The translations under genes were made by a program, and so were the position numbers. The notes beneath the pieces were generated by a model. The model was not told where the DNA came from. It did no database searches and saw only the letters and a program-made list of their open reading frames with translations. DNA of 64,000 nucleotides from contig CM049306.1 of the NCBI GenBank assembly GCA_026874595.1, positions 41,666,019-41,730,018 on the forward strand, read 5' to 3'. This document shows, piece after piece, positions 33,993 through 46,290 of this stretch. Source of the stretch: Sipunculus nudus (lineage: Eukaryota > Annelida > Sipuncula > Golfingiida > Sipunculidae). Numbering within the stretch: the first letter of the stretch is position 1; the number at the start of each line of letters is the position of its first letter.

Positions 33993-34185
33993 CTGAAACG
34001 CATATAAACAGACAGAAGAATGCTGTAATGAATAACAATGAAGAATAAAACCAAAAACTCTACATTACCCACATTATAAGTAAATTAACATCTTAATTTT
34101 ATTAATAAACGTAAACGTAAACATTATTCATGCAAAATGATGAGGTAAGGGACAGAATCACAGAGACAATAACTGTGTATGTGTT

Positions 34186-34218
<33 letters not shown>

Positions 34219-37200
34219 AGACCCACATAATTGAGAGAGGATCAAGGGGAGATAATGAGATAGACAGAGAGAGAGACAGAGGCAGAAGGAGACCGAGAGA
34301 GACTAGTTGAGAAATATATAGGGCAAGAGAGAGACAGACAGAAACACAGACAGAGAGAGAGAGAGCAACAGAGACATAGATAGACACGGGGAAACATGGG
34401 GAGAGACAGAGAGAAGCAAGAAAAAGAATTAGTAGTTAAGGAGGAGGAGACAAAGAAGAGAATGGCGATGGTAAAGATGAAGATGATGAAAATGGAGTGA
34501 GAACGTACCTGCTGCCTCTCATCCTGTCGTCGTAGGTGATCAGCAACAGAGGAGACTCCGATCATGGTGTCAACTGTGAACTTCGGTAGAGGAGGTTCCT
34601 CTTCCTCCATGTACTCCAGGTCTTGGTTACTACTCGCTGTGTGATCACCCCTCCGACTCCTAATATTCTCATCAAGGAATTCCTGTAGGCGGCTACCGAC
34701 TAGGTTGGAGTCTCCGCGGTCACGTGACTGTTTGGATTTCACTGGCTTTTTTGGCTTTTTAGCAAATGAAGGTCTACGCATGAGTAGTAAAGGCGGAAGT
34801 AGATGCATGAAGAGATAGCGGACCCATCCGGGCATAATGGTCACTACCGGGGCCTGGAAATGCGCGTTTAGAACGATTAATGTAGAAACGATAGACAACG
34901 TTAATAACACCATCGTGAAAACTAGGTATTTTCCAATGAGTGGAGTAGCTTCTGACGTAGGAGGAGATATGTCTACAACCAGCAAGAGAAACACAGTCAG
35001 CGTGTTGAGGACTGTGACGCCAAGTGTGACCTTCTCTCCACTCTGGGCGGGAATATAGAACACCAATAGAGTAGTCGAGCAGATACACAGACAGGGGATA
35101 AGGAGGTTGGATATGTAAAACAGGGGTTTCCGACGCATCTGGATGTAGAACAGAGCCACCAAGTAGACGTCCGGGTCATCACTTGGAAAACATTGGCGCA
35201 TAAACAGAGAAGGCGTATCGATGACATCCCATTCTGCGCTCTCCTGAAACTTAGACATGTTGATGCCATTTGTCAAGATGCTACATTGCGTTATGCCTGG
35301 GTAGTCAAGAGGACGTAGTTCTATATGTGGCCCTGAGTATGTCCAAGTGCCGAACTTGAAATGGCACAACTGGATGTCGAATGGGAAATACCCAATGTCC
35401 ACCCTACACAGGCTCTCCAACTTCGCAGGGGGGCTCCAGGTAACATATCCATTATAGTCCACACGAGCCTTGGATTGGCTAAGCTGGATGAACTCTTCTG
35501 CGCTATTAAAGCATAGATGTATTCAATTACGTAAGAAATATCTGAAACGACTATTGTCTGTCCTATTGCAGATTTATCACTAGGGATACAGTATGAAATC
35601 TTTAAGCCTGATGCATATCTTTGTATATTTAAATAAATACATTAAGGTTATTTATTTTACATGGATTGTATGGCTTGTTGAAAATAACAAATACGAAACA
35701 TTCTGTATGGCTTTGATTCTGTAGTCATCAGAAACTGCAAACTGCATTACCTGTTATATAATACAACATCCGGAGTCCAGATGTATTTAGGATCTATTAA
35801 AATTGTTTTTATATTGCCGAATTCTTCAGGGTTCCACTGCAGCTTGTGGTCCCTCCATTGCTGTAACAGAAAAGCAGTGTGCAGGCCTGTCGGCAGATAT
35901 ATACATGTATATATTTAATCCATATTAAATGGATATAAATTGTAAACAGAAAAAGGGCATCTGAAACCAACGCAAGAAGTAATTTCACTCTATCGAAATC
36001 TATGTTAGAATTAGGTTTAAATCCGCACTGTTCACAGATATATACTCTATTAATGAATTAAAAACCAGTGGAGTGGAGGTGCAGAGGTGTGGTGGTTAAA
36101 GGTAACATTCTGCTAAGGTCTTTCTGAACCTGAGCATATTTTATAACCACAGGTATAGATAATCAACGGAAACACATAAAACATTTACATATTGATAATA
36201 CGTCAACATGATGTGATTTCTTGAGCATGTTTGGTAAATAAGGAAAGATATTATTACTATGTAATTAAGTGTTTCTACTTACATGGTGAATTCGAACCTT
36301 CGTCGACAAAACTTGAGTCTTCTCATTCTGCGGGGAAAAAAGAAAACATACCTTCGCTAACACCTGTATCCACCAACATAACCGCCTGAAAATGTTATCA
36401 ACCCATATCCCGACACTCCACGTTAATTCACTGAAATTAATTGGAAAAGTTAGGTGATATCAACTATTAACATCATTGGAAACAAATGTTCTCTATCCCA
36501 CAAGAGTTCGATGACAATCATGATGAACGTTTTAAGATTTGTGTTTTGAAAACCGATAAAGAGGTACAGATTTCTACAGGCGCTAACTGCCTGGTGATGT
36601 TTTGAAATAACGAATGAGTGTGTGGCACGTGACTTAAGGGGGAGGGGTTGAGGAGTGGGAGGGAGGGGGGAGTCCTGAGCCCGCCACCGAATCAGCTCCC
36701 CCAACCCGACTCAGTAAGTTAGTTATTGCGAGCGCGACCGAAGAGTGTGGCCGCGCCATCACTAGCAAGGTATTGCGGACGACTGGGACTACTTGTCTCA
36801 ACTGTCAACCTTCAGAATTTAAACTTGTGACACATGCATTCCAACAAAAAGGTCATCCATTTATACTGCACGCACGCGTACCATATATTACTTAATATTT
36901 CATCATGTTCATATCACAAAAAATCATGTGAATTTTATCTGTCTTGAAACAATCCTGACCAACACATTTTAATGGCCTATACTAATTCGCTTCACTGCAT
37001 GTATACCTATACCGTGTTGTATTTAGAAGCCTCTTGCTTACTTGTAGTCGGGAAATGATTTCTTTACCTGTAAGTTCTTAACAACAGAGTCGTATACGTT
37101 TTTATTCATCATGAAGGGTTTTCCAGAAAACCTTCAGTGAAAAGTTCTCCAGAAAACCCCATGTCCAGTAAGCTTTTTTTAAAGGTTCAGTTAAAAAAAC

Positions 37201-37552
37201 CTTTAGAAAAAAAACTTTATTTATAACAGTATACTCTTAAGAGTATACCATTTGGCGAAAAGTAACTGTTACTCACCAACTTCAAGAGCTGTAACAGCGT
37301 CAAGCTTAACTTGAGCATAGTCCTTGTCTCATTCCTGGAATGCCGGGGGCGGATCCTGGTGTCGTAACCACTTTGGATGAAGACATTTTCGTATATGCTC
37401 TGCATGTGAGGGTTGCTTGTATCGGACAGCACCGAGGGCAGTGACGTCATCAGACACAAGATGGCCGCCACCTCAGCCCACAACAGTCTCCGTGAACTGC
37501 TTTCGGGTATCCAAGTGTCCGCCCCATTTTTCTGTTGAAATTTTGTATTCAT
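33756..37552 (-). CDS. Nicotinic acetylcholine receptor subunit (gene-level, 5 coding exons)
   Basis: A pentameric ligand-gated ion-channel subunit of the plasma membrane. Exons, - strand: 37552-37277, 36327-36283, 35860-35751, 35502-34509, 33992-33756; all junctions GT/AG and in frame; 553 residues. Visible features: signal peptide (about 22-43), loop A Y142, a C-X13-C Cys-loop (176-190), loop B W197, M1 271-294, M2 302-320, M3 332-355, a cytoplasmic loop with an acidic EEEE stretch, and M4 485-508. The tail after M4 is about 45 residues, longer than in vertebrate alpha7. The YxCC pair of alpha subunits is absent (a single C248) and the usual loop D Trp is R104, so it is probably a non-alpha or accessory subunit. 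E300 at -1' predicts a cation pore. The 9' residue is N310, not Leu. The 45-bp and 110-bp exons are the classic nAChR exons 3 and 4. Confidence 0.93.
34150..34430. repeat. GT/GA-rich low-complexity tract in nAChR intron 4
   Basis: A (GT)n run near 34183-34204 followed by GAGA/GACAGA repeats to about 34420. It keeps a - strand frame open past the exon 4 donor, but the protein there is low-complexity and the GTACGT donor ends the exon first. Confidence 0.85.
34509..35502 (-). CDS. nAChR exon 4 (Cys-loop through M1-M3 and intracellular loop)
   Basis: Acceptor TTTAATAG, donor CAGCAG|GTACGT; 994 bp. Starts SAEEFIQLSQSKARVDYNGY, then the Cys-loop CRVDIGYFPFDIQLC, WTY of loop B, the loop C region with one Cys (QCFPSDDPDV), M1 to M3 and a basic/acidic cytoplasmic loop. 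One long exon where vertebrate genes have several. Confidence 0.95.
35751..35860 (-). CDS. nAChR exon 3 (110 bp, loop A)
   Basis: Acceptor CTGTTACAG, donor AACAG|GTAATG. Encodes QWRDHKLQWNPEEFGNIKTI and YIWTPDVVLYN, including loop A Tyr. The 110-bp length matches the canonical exon 4 of nAChR genes. Confidence 0.93.
35861..36282 (-). other. nAChR intron 2
   Basis: 422 bp, AT-rich, no recognised content. Confidence 0.8.
36283..36327 (-). CDS. nAChR exon 2 (45 bp)
   Basis: Acceptor CCCCGCAG, donor CAT|GTAAGT. Encodes NEKTQVLSTKVRIHH, equivalent to DEKNQVLTTNIWLQM in vertebrate alpha7 (from memory). Length 45 bp and phase 0 are family-typical. The loop D Trp position is Arg. Confidence 0.92.
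36328..37276 (-). other. nAChR intron 1
   Basis: 949 bp with a G-rich stretch near 36637-36670. No recognised gene. Confidence 0.75.
37277..37552 (-). CDS. nAChR exon 1 (signal peptide and N-terminal helix)
   Basis: ATG at 37552-37550 is preceded in frame by a stop at 37570-37568. A hydrophobic segment WAEVAAILCLMTSLPSVLS is followed by YENVFIQSGYDTRIRPRHS and LKLSLTLLQLLKL, the N-terminal helix and first beta strand. Donor TTG|GTGAGT. An AG in TTTCAACAG about 20 bp into the frame could be an acceptor, so a separate upstream first exon is possible. Confidence 0.8.
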
Positions 37553-38173
37553 GTTTATTTTTAAAGATTAGACATAATTATTTAAAAGTGCCTTGTCTGC
37601 GTTATCCAGTAGTTGCAGATTTCATTCCGAGTGTAGGTACGATATTCATAGACACTAAATATAGCTCCAGTGCTTCGATCTGAAAAAGTGCAATCACTTA
37701 TCATATCCTTTCATCGTCATTTGATAACGATACTAGACTTTGTATATATTTGGTTTCCGTCTCAGCTTGTATATGTTCTTCTTACAAAGTTACATAACGT
37801 ACATTTTGTTTGATTTTCCAAGGTCTCTCGGGTTTTTTAAGATATAAAAAGGCAGAATCAGAGAAAGTAATTCACTTCAGACTTGTAGAACCCCTGAAAA
37901 TTCCTGTGATAATCTGGAACCGTAGGCGCACACAAATAGAATATGATTCCTTCATCAAAAGGCTGTACACAGCATGCACACGATTAAATACGCACAGTGG
38001 TATGACCTTTAGCCCAGTACCGCAGTGGCTGCAGGCTGGAGCTGTACGTGCTGCTAACGGGCCAAAACAGCAGCCTGTCTAAAGCTGGCACGCTCCGCCA
38101 CGCGCTGCTGTCTTTACTGCGCTGTCAGGTATAAATATAAATAAAACACAGAGCCAGCCCAGGGATAACCTGC

Positions 38174-38175
<2 letters not shown>
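37553..38175. other. Upstream of the nAChR gene
   Basis: Should contain the receptor promoter on the - strand. No TATA box or known element could be assigned with confidence. The 90-codon + frame at 37810-38082 has no recognisable protein. Confidence 0.35.

Positions 38176-38240
<65 letters not shown>
38176..38240. repeat. (AT)n microsatellite
   Basis: About 32 AT units. Confidence 0.95.
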
Positions 38241-38242
<2 letters not shown>

Positions 38243-38657
38243 ACCTATATGTATATTCAATACAAATAGCATGCATAATTAAATTAAAAAGAAAATAAAT
38301 GAAAAAAAACTTCATCCACCATGGCCGAAGACAGCTTTATTTACGAACGAAAAAAACAGAAGCGGATCCAGGGGAGGAATCCAGCCCCTCCCCCCCTCCC
38401 CTCTTTTAACCACCGCAGACCTTTTTGGTTTTGTCATTAGTCGTCCAAGGTTGGACCCCTCCTTTTTCTAAATCCCTGATCCGCTTCTGAAAGTGGAGTA
38501 GGGGATCAAGCTGATCAAATTGACTCCAGCAAGCCGGAACCCGCATCGGCTATCTCACAACAGACAACAGTTCAGGACAGTTAGTTTCCAGGTATTTGGC
38601 CTCCAAATACTTTAAGCGGAAAGCGAAGTATTTGAGTATTTTTGTACAAAAACAGAT

Positions 38658-39046
38658 AGGTGTGGCTCAGGGATAGAGCACAGGACTCAGAGCAGGGAGA
38701 TCGTGAGTTCGAATCTCATCCGAGGCGGTGAAATTTTTACGGTCGGCTCCACCCAGGGATAGCGCTCTGCTTGCTTAATGGGAAGGCCGTGCCCAACGGC
38801 CGTGTTTCACTCACAAACGAGTGCGCCTTTCGGGAGTTCTTCGGTGGGATGACCCAGTAATGGGGACGATTCAGCACACAGGGCCCGCAGGTGCAGTTGT
38901 CACCTGGCCTGGATGACGCCAGGATAAAAAATGAGAGAAAGCGTGTGATTCTGCCCTGTCACGAAGTCCGAAACCGGAATGGAATTCTGCCGATGTACAT
39001 GTATGTAGTTAAGTAAGCATTTAAAAATGACGGTTTCCTCCACCAA
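38658..39046 (+). repeat. tRNA-derived SINE, family A (copy 2)
   Basis: Head with A box TGTGGCTCAGGGATAGAGCA and B box GTGAGTTCGAATCTC, then a 300-bp body (CCACCCAGGGATAGCGCTC, AACGGCCGTGTTTCACTCAC, CCTGGATGACGCCAGGATA), ending before an AT microsatellite. The best-preserved + strand copy; its match to 60463-60853 runs end to end. Confidence 0.85.
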
Positions 39047-40560
39047 TATATATATATATATATATATATTAAAAAATAAATAAATAAATAAAAAAAGATA
39101 TGTATAAAAAATTAACCTTCATTGTCGCAATTTGGCTGTAGGCCTATACAATTTCGATGTATAGCTGAACCACTACGCCAAACCACTAACTGCTGACGTC
39201 CCGGTAACGGTATGTGATAGAGCCGGTATACACGTACCTGCAAGGTGCTATAGTTTTGTTAAAGCCAGCTATTCACCTGTCTTTTCTGCAGAATTTATGT
39301 GGTTTCTAGCTTACTCTGTGGACATATTAATAAACTTTTGGTAATCCTTGTGAAAAAAATTTCTATAATACCTCTGTCACATATGTATGAGCTTTAATCA
39401 CCTCAGGTGATTGGTTTGAATATGCATATGCATGTGTGGATTATGTTGCCCCCCCCCTCCATGTTATACACACCTATTGTATATAAACAAAAGAACAGCC
39501 TGTGTATGGTGGGGTCGTCGTTTTTTGGCCTACTTTTCATAAAAGGTTCTAGGGATTATCTTTAATTAATAGACGTCAATAATAAGGACGACCCCTTACG
39601 ATTTTTAGGAACACGGTCAAGTTACCTTTTAACCCCCACTCAATTTTTAGGTGAAAACACCACATAATCTTTGTAGTAGAAAGTCATGTTTCTGTCATGC
39701 AGTTTACAATTTTTTCAACTATTATCTACAATAATCTGTTAATCATCAACATCAAATTCAGAAAGGTTGGGGTGTGTCAATTGACTCATGAAACGGTCAT
39801 CAGCCCACATTATATATGATATAGTGTTAAATCAAATATCAATTTAGATTTATACCATCTTAAAACCAGACTTTATGGACCACACAATAATACATATGTG
39901 ACGGAAGTGAAGAAAATCATCATATTCTGGGAGGGGGTTTATCTTCTCTATGTCATAAGTCGGGGCTTTCTTGAAGAGAGTGAGCGAGGGCTGGGGGGGG
40001 GGGGGGGGTATGGTTCAGATGCAGGCATGGAGGCTTCTATCGTATTTATGTGGATCGTTCCTCTCATATTTTCTATACAAGCACGGCCTGTGTTTTGAGC
40101 GGAGACAGAACAGTACGTACATCCTGCAGGTAAATACTATGCTATATTATTGAAAAGAAACGCTTATAATATCACTCCTGCTTCTGTTTGCACTCACTTG
40201 ACCTCAACAGCCTCACCTGTTCAGGTGTTGCTCTATACGGCGTTATGACCGGGGCGGATTTACCTATGAGTAAAAGGGGAATCTGCTTTTTTCGCAAAAA
40301 CTGCCAAATCGTACCACTCTTGTTATCCCTGGTTTTGGTGGAAAAAATTCTGAAGTGAAGCTATAACTAGATATCATATAAATTTAGAGATTTTTATTTT
40401 AATATTACACGGTTCTCAACACCGTTCTGGCAACGGTTAAACTAGCAGTAATAGACCTTTCTATTGAAAACAACAGCATGCTTGTAAAATGATATATGCC
40501 AGCATTTAAACTGTTAATTAGGGACCGCATCTTTAAATATATAGTAGTTTCTTTTTAAAG
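39047..40560. other. Intergenic, nothing recognised
   Basis: (TA)n at about 39047-39069, a G tract near 39992-40008, otherwise AT-rich single-copy-looking sequence. Confidence 0.5.
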
Positions 40561-40863
40561 ATGTACGACTTAGATATTTTTTCGATAAACTGGAATTATT
40601 GTCAGTCGTCGCCAACAGATGTCGTTAGTGAAGAGCAAACGGTATGGCACAACGGTATGGTCTTTTTGCCTCCGCCAGGATGGTATGCGATCATTCCCGT
40701 TCGTGTGGGTGTGTGTATTGACCATGCACATAACACATGCAAACCTGAACGGAATCTCATGAATTTTTCAGGGAATTACGGGAATGGGCCAAGGAAGAAT
40801 CGATTACATATTGGTGTTAATCCAGCATCTTCTGCGGATTCTGAAAGTGCTATTAAGGAATAA
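40561..40863 (+). CDS. Unassigned small open frame (100 codons), doubtful
   Basis: ATG at 40561 to TAA. The product has varied composition (WHNGMVFLPPPGWYAIIPVR near residue 29), unlike the Lys/Asn/Ile/Phe-rich chance frames around it. No family recognised, no second exon found, no promoter signal seen. Could be chance or a decayed repeat-coded fragment. Confidence 0.15.
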   Translation: MYDLDIFSINWNYCQSSPTDVVSEEQTVWHNGMVFLPPPGWYAIIPVRVGVCIDHAHNTCKPERNLMNFSGNYGNGPRKNRLHIGVNPASSADSESAIKE

Positions 40864-43780
40864 TCACGAATGTACGGTCACTTATGCACGAATGCACAAG
40901 GGACTATTGGCCCAAAATCAGTGAATGCGCAGAAGGTTTAGCCTCATGCGCCGAACATTGTGGCCTGGCCAGCTGTTCAGGTCACGGTCAAGCGCCCAGC
41001 AACTGGTAATGACCAGTGTGTTCGCAGAATTTTTTTTTTAAAAACATGTGGTCCAGGTTCTGACGTGACTGGATGCGGAGGCATATATTCATTGGGGTAC
41101 AAATTTCAAGTTTATTTTTTTGTAATTATTGTTAAATTAAAAAGAAACAGGATAAAAAAACGTTAATTAGATCTAAACTCATTAAAAAATTATGTAAGAA
41201 TGAAAAATATAGATGTCGCAACAAGATGACGATAAACTCTTCTATGATCACAATTTAAAATAAAGTCCATGCATGTATCTAGCCATCCCAAATATATCAG
41301 GTACATATCCTCAATGGAGACTAATTGTGATGGAATTTAAGGCAGTTCATGCATTAATTATATTAGCTTTTGGGTCAAATTTACTCAAAGAGTACAAATC
41401 ATAGTAAAATTCAACAACTTTGTTGAACTCCCCATGCTGCAGGAGTGAAAGATGTAAACGAGACACATTGCTTTTTAATCTAATACACAATATTGTTCTC
41501 TAATTTAAACACTAAGTACAGTCTTCCTTTTAAGGATTTTTAAAATAACGTATTACTCTTCAGCTCTGTGACATAATTTAGGGATTTCTAAGGAGAATTG
41601 TGTAGGACCTCTGCGGCTGTTCAAATTTTAGCTCAGTTGACTTCCAGTCATGCTTAACTTTAGCAAGGGATTTGTCATGTAGTAATAAGCATGGAATAAA
41701 ACCCTTTATTTAAATTTGGCAAGGTCCTAGTAAAGCCAAAATCATTCATGGAAAACATAATCCCCTGCAATTCAGACTTTTCCCAGGCTGTAAAAATGTA
41801 ACGGTGGGGTCACATAAATAAAACTAGAACATGGGCAGTCGACAACTGACTACGTGTATCCTCTGAATCACAGAAGCATGGGGATTAAAGTGTCTTCCAC
41901 CTAGATGCGCTTATCGATTTTTGACAGATTTTGATTAGCCGATGGTAAAACCTAGTACCATAAATATGATAAAAAACATCGTCAGCTGTAAGAAGATAAC
42001 CTGCGCCGTCACCTCATGAGGACATTTGCGCCGTCACCTCATGAGGACATTTGCAAGAATACATTCAATACGTTTGAATCAAATATCTGATTCTCCATTA
42101 CCGAAGTGCTCAGAATATTCTGGCACGTCACATACTGAACAGAAATATTAGCCTTTTAAAACTATCGTCAAAATCCGTTGGCGCCCCTTGCAGGGACAGA
42201 CTATTGACTTTGGGAATACCACCTTTTCAATAGGCCTTTTTTTGCGACCCTTATCTCTTGACATGCTACATAGGTGCGTAGCAGGTTATGTACAGTGTAT
42301 ACTGGTAACCAAGCTGAATGAAGGTGAGATATGTGTAATTTTCACTCAAACTGAAGCGAAAATATTTTAGGTGGCGCCACATGTTTTGTGTACGAGAAAA
42401 TGCTATCTAAGATCTAGGAGTATGCAACAGTTCAATTCGACACGTCAGACTATTCCTGAGATAGGTGCATGTGTTGTGCGCGAGACCGCTATGGAAGGTG
42501 TATGTACATGCAACATTTCAGACCAATACATCAAACCACTCTACAAATATGCGTGATTTTTATCCAAAATAGACATGCAGATGGAGGCTACGCAAAAATT
42601 ATCGTAGGTGGCGCCACCAGTATTGCCTACGGTACCCAAGACCTAAGGATATGCACAATTCCAGGCCGATACATCAGACCACCTCATTTGTATAGCCCTG
42701 GATTTGGTATGAAAGTTACTTGAGCGAAAATGGTGGTGTCCCATATTTAAAAAAAATACGAAATTTCACTCTGTGACAAGCTTATGGATCATGGAAAGCT
42801 TGACAAGCGGAAGAAGATTGACGGTGCATTCTTTATTTGTATCCTTTACGCTCATATTTAGTGCACTCTTGGACGCGAAGGATGGTGCAGGGTCCGTCGT
42901 CCTTTTTTAGGCTGTCATTATGACAATTTGCAACTTATGGTTGTGTCACCTATTTTGAACTACTTTCTTCGAGCTAAAATGGTTCTCCGTTCTTATTCTT
43001 ATATATGTCATGAATTATAAATATTTTGGCTTTCATATACAAAAAGCCAAATGATTTAAATATGGCTTTTTACGGAACCTCAAATATGGTACAGTGCGAA
43101 ATATGCCCATTTAATGTGTTTGTATGTATGATGTAATGTCGGTTCTCAAACAACTCAAGAACGACTGAAGCCTTATAAGTACCATATTTATAGGAATATT
43201 GACCACGTGACTGTTGAGCTGCATTCAAAGTCAAATAATAATGTATTAATATTTTTGCTTTCATATCATTTTATGCAATATCGTGGAGGAAAAATATTAA
43301 TTGAGTATGAATCAAATGGAGATATTTTCAAAAAGGGATTTATACCGAACTTCAAATACGGAAGAATTCTTGGCATGGCTTTATGTATAATCCTACAACT
43401 TTGTAGCCATCCTGGATGAGCCCCCATTTGTCACGTTGACAGTCCTTAAAAATATAAGGTTATTTCTATCAGGGTAAAATAGATTAGCTGTGATTGTAAA
43501 AGTTAACCATGGATCCCGTAAGGTCGGCGTCTTGAATTATGGGTCACTTTTTCGGTCTAAAAGTGACTTACATTCGGTCGCCCGGAAAACCAATCAGACG
43601 GACGGCCAAGAATTTTTGTCAGCGCAATTAAAAAAAAACTTGGCAAGTGTGCCAAAGTATACATAATAACTTTAACCATGCATTCCCAGACCCGTGTGTT
43701 CTTAGTTCCTTATAACTGCCCAAGATGTCGCTGTTGTATTGTTGAGCTTGACTTGCGATGGTCAAGGCAGTATGTAAAAA
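40864..43780. other. Intergenic with diverged repeats
   Basis: ATTTTAGCTCAGTTGACT at about 41625 resembles a lone 5' terminus of the pearl-like family. A 25-bp unit with GCGCCGTCACCTCATGAGGA occurs twice at about 42003-42052. Two diverged units with GGTGGCGCCAC lie at about 42371 and 42606. No gene recognised. Confidence 0.5.
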
Positions 43781-44756
43781 TAGGACCCCAGGGACCCCGG
43801 ATCCCGGACCCCAAAAGAAATCGATTCCTAAAAACTGTCGCTGGTAATTTGCAAGATATTTAAGGAGAACAATATCTATAGAAGTATTTTATAATATGTT
43901 TAAATAAAGCAATACAAATATATGTGTTTTGCAACATAATTTGATAATTAACACAACGGACCCTGACGCACGGACCTCACAGACCCTTTTACTCGTTGTT
44001 TTACATATTCTGTAGTACACATTTTAACATCACGCTCAAGTAAAGCACCCATGTGATATAGTTTTTGTGTTTTAGTATCCGTATTCCAACATTTATGTCT
44101 TCTCTTTTATTCAGATTTTTATATTTTTGTTATTTATTCCATATGTCGAAATCGTTTGAAAAAGTATGATTAGTAAATATGTAAAATAATTATTATTTGA
44201 AGTCTTGTACCGGTACCTAAAGTCGCTATAAATGCAAATAATCAACGATTCCTTTGGGTAATTATATTTAACTGTCTACTTTAAATCGTATATGGTTGTT
44301 TAATTAAAAAAAGAAAGGAATACGAAACCTGTGTTTTTGTAAGGGCTCTGATATCATCATGATCAGTCTCAGGTCCGTGATTCGTCTATCTTTAGTCTCC
44401 CTTAGAATGCCAACACTATTTTCACTTAAAATAACAAATAATTAATCATATTCAATATGTGACATTAATGATAATCCTTCTCTTATTGAGTCATTCTGAA
44501 AAAAATGAGCGGTGCACGGTAACTGGAGTCAGCAAAAATTAAACAGTCTTCGAGCATTTGGGGTCCAGTCTTCACCAAAATGATTTTTATGTTCTTAAAT
44601 CTGTCATTGACTCGGTCATTTACAAAACTGTGACATTAAGAGACTTTTCTCTGTTCTTATATCAGTAACAAGCGTGTTTTTATTGGTGTAAATAATGGAA
44701 AATGTAGAAATTGATTTTTAGGGTCCGGGGTCAAGGATCCGTGGGGTTCGGGTTAT
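43781..44756. mobile_element. Possible element with GGATCC/GGACCCC inverted ends
   Basis: The left end contains ACCCCGGATCCCGGACCCC and the right end, read inverted, ACCCCACGGATCCTTGACCC, then CCGGACCCTAAAAATC. The similarity suggests inverted termini about 975 bp apart. No coding frame and no target duplication seen. Weak. Confidence 0.4.
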
Positions 44757-46290
44757 ACGCACTGCCGATGTTCAAAAGTCAACATATAAAGAAAAGGTAA
44801 GGAAAATAGTAAATTTGCTTTATCCCGGAGAGAGGAGAGCAAGATTTGTATGTACACATGTATACTAACACACGTGACTTGAAAAGAATATTTACTTTTG
44901 GGGTAATCTATAAAAACAAAATTGAGATGGGGTTGAACAACTTGAACGTGTTAAAATACGAATAAACAAGACTAATGGACGAGCGAGGGTCTCATTTAGT
45001 TTAGGATTCGAGGCTTGAAACCGACCTTCCCTGGGGAAAATTCAGTTACTGCCAGACGACATAGTGAAATTTTAACCCGACCAAGAGATTAGCCCTAATG
45101 TGTCAAGTAACTGACTTATTCCTGGCCCGTGCACAGAAAACTTGAACGGAGAAGGAATTTTCAAGAGCGTATATACCTGCGGTTTTCAAACGTTCTCCTC
45201 CATAAAATAGACCGTATAAAATTTCAGCTGGACCACTTTGATCTCCTAGAAGTCGTTTTTTGTTGTTGAAAAAATCACTCAGGCAAATATAAAGTTTCTG
45301 CTAGTAATTTAAAAGAAAATAGCTTTCATGGAAACAATTTTACAAGAAAACGATGTATATTTATATATATAAAGAGTAATGCGGACAATGATCTCGAGGT
45401 TGACGGATGCTAACAGATATATCTATTCTTGCATCCCAGATGGAAACACCCGACAAATATATTTAAATAATTTTATTTATCCCTCCAGCTATACAAAACA
45501 TAACTTGTGGATGTTTACTACATAACAAAATTTCCTTATCCTGCTGTTTGGTCTTTTGTTTTGCGAATATGCCAGACTAAAAATTAACCGCGATAAAAAA
45601 AGACAATGTTCCCCAGATGGATAGTGGAACATCTAGAAGACCTAGCAAGGTGCTTTATTGTTCATGTTTTTATCTTTTACCTTCGTTTATAAAAATGTAT
45701 TATTATTATTCGTTCATCTTTCGGACTGCTGTTTTATTATTGATTCTGTGTGGGATCAAAGGGAAAGATACGGTGTAGTTTCTAGCTGTGGTCTTTGTAT
45801 GTGTACGCCTAATCCCTCATTTGAACCGTAATGTTATTTGTCGATTTAATTTTTCTAAAATTTCTTAATATAACTGATCCACTTTGTCATACGTTAATTG
45901 TGAACTACGTATGTTTTCACAAACACAAAAAATATATGTCATCAACATGAATTATAACCTTATACATGTATGTGAAACCAAAACCCCCGATTGACTTTGA
46001 AGAGGGTGTTTTCCTTTATCAGAAGTACATGTTAGCCATAACACTAAATTTATTCAATCATCAGTGAGTTCTGATGAGTGCCAGATCCAGTGTATCTTTG
46101 AGGAAGGTGATCCATGAAAATGCCTACAAAACAGGGTTTAAACAGAAAACGTCTATTACAGTTTAATGAATACAGTAACAGGTAATTTTTACATATGATT
46201 TGATATAATAACTTAACTTAATATATTTTATATTATGTTTGGAGCTTTTTTTAATATAATTATGAATTTGTTCAAGGTTTTTAGATTTTA
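44757..46290. other. Intergenic, nothing recognised
   Basis: AT-rich; no gene or repeat recognised. Confidence 0.55.

Noticed and set aside
34242-34508. Continuation of the receptor frame past the exon 4 donor
   Set aside because: The peptide becomes Leu/Ser/Cys low-complexity from a GA/GT tract. The CAG|GTACGT donor joined to 33992 gives M4 in frame, so this is intron.
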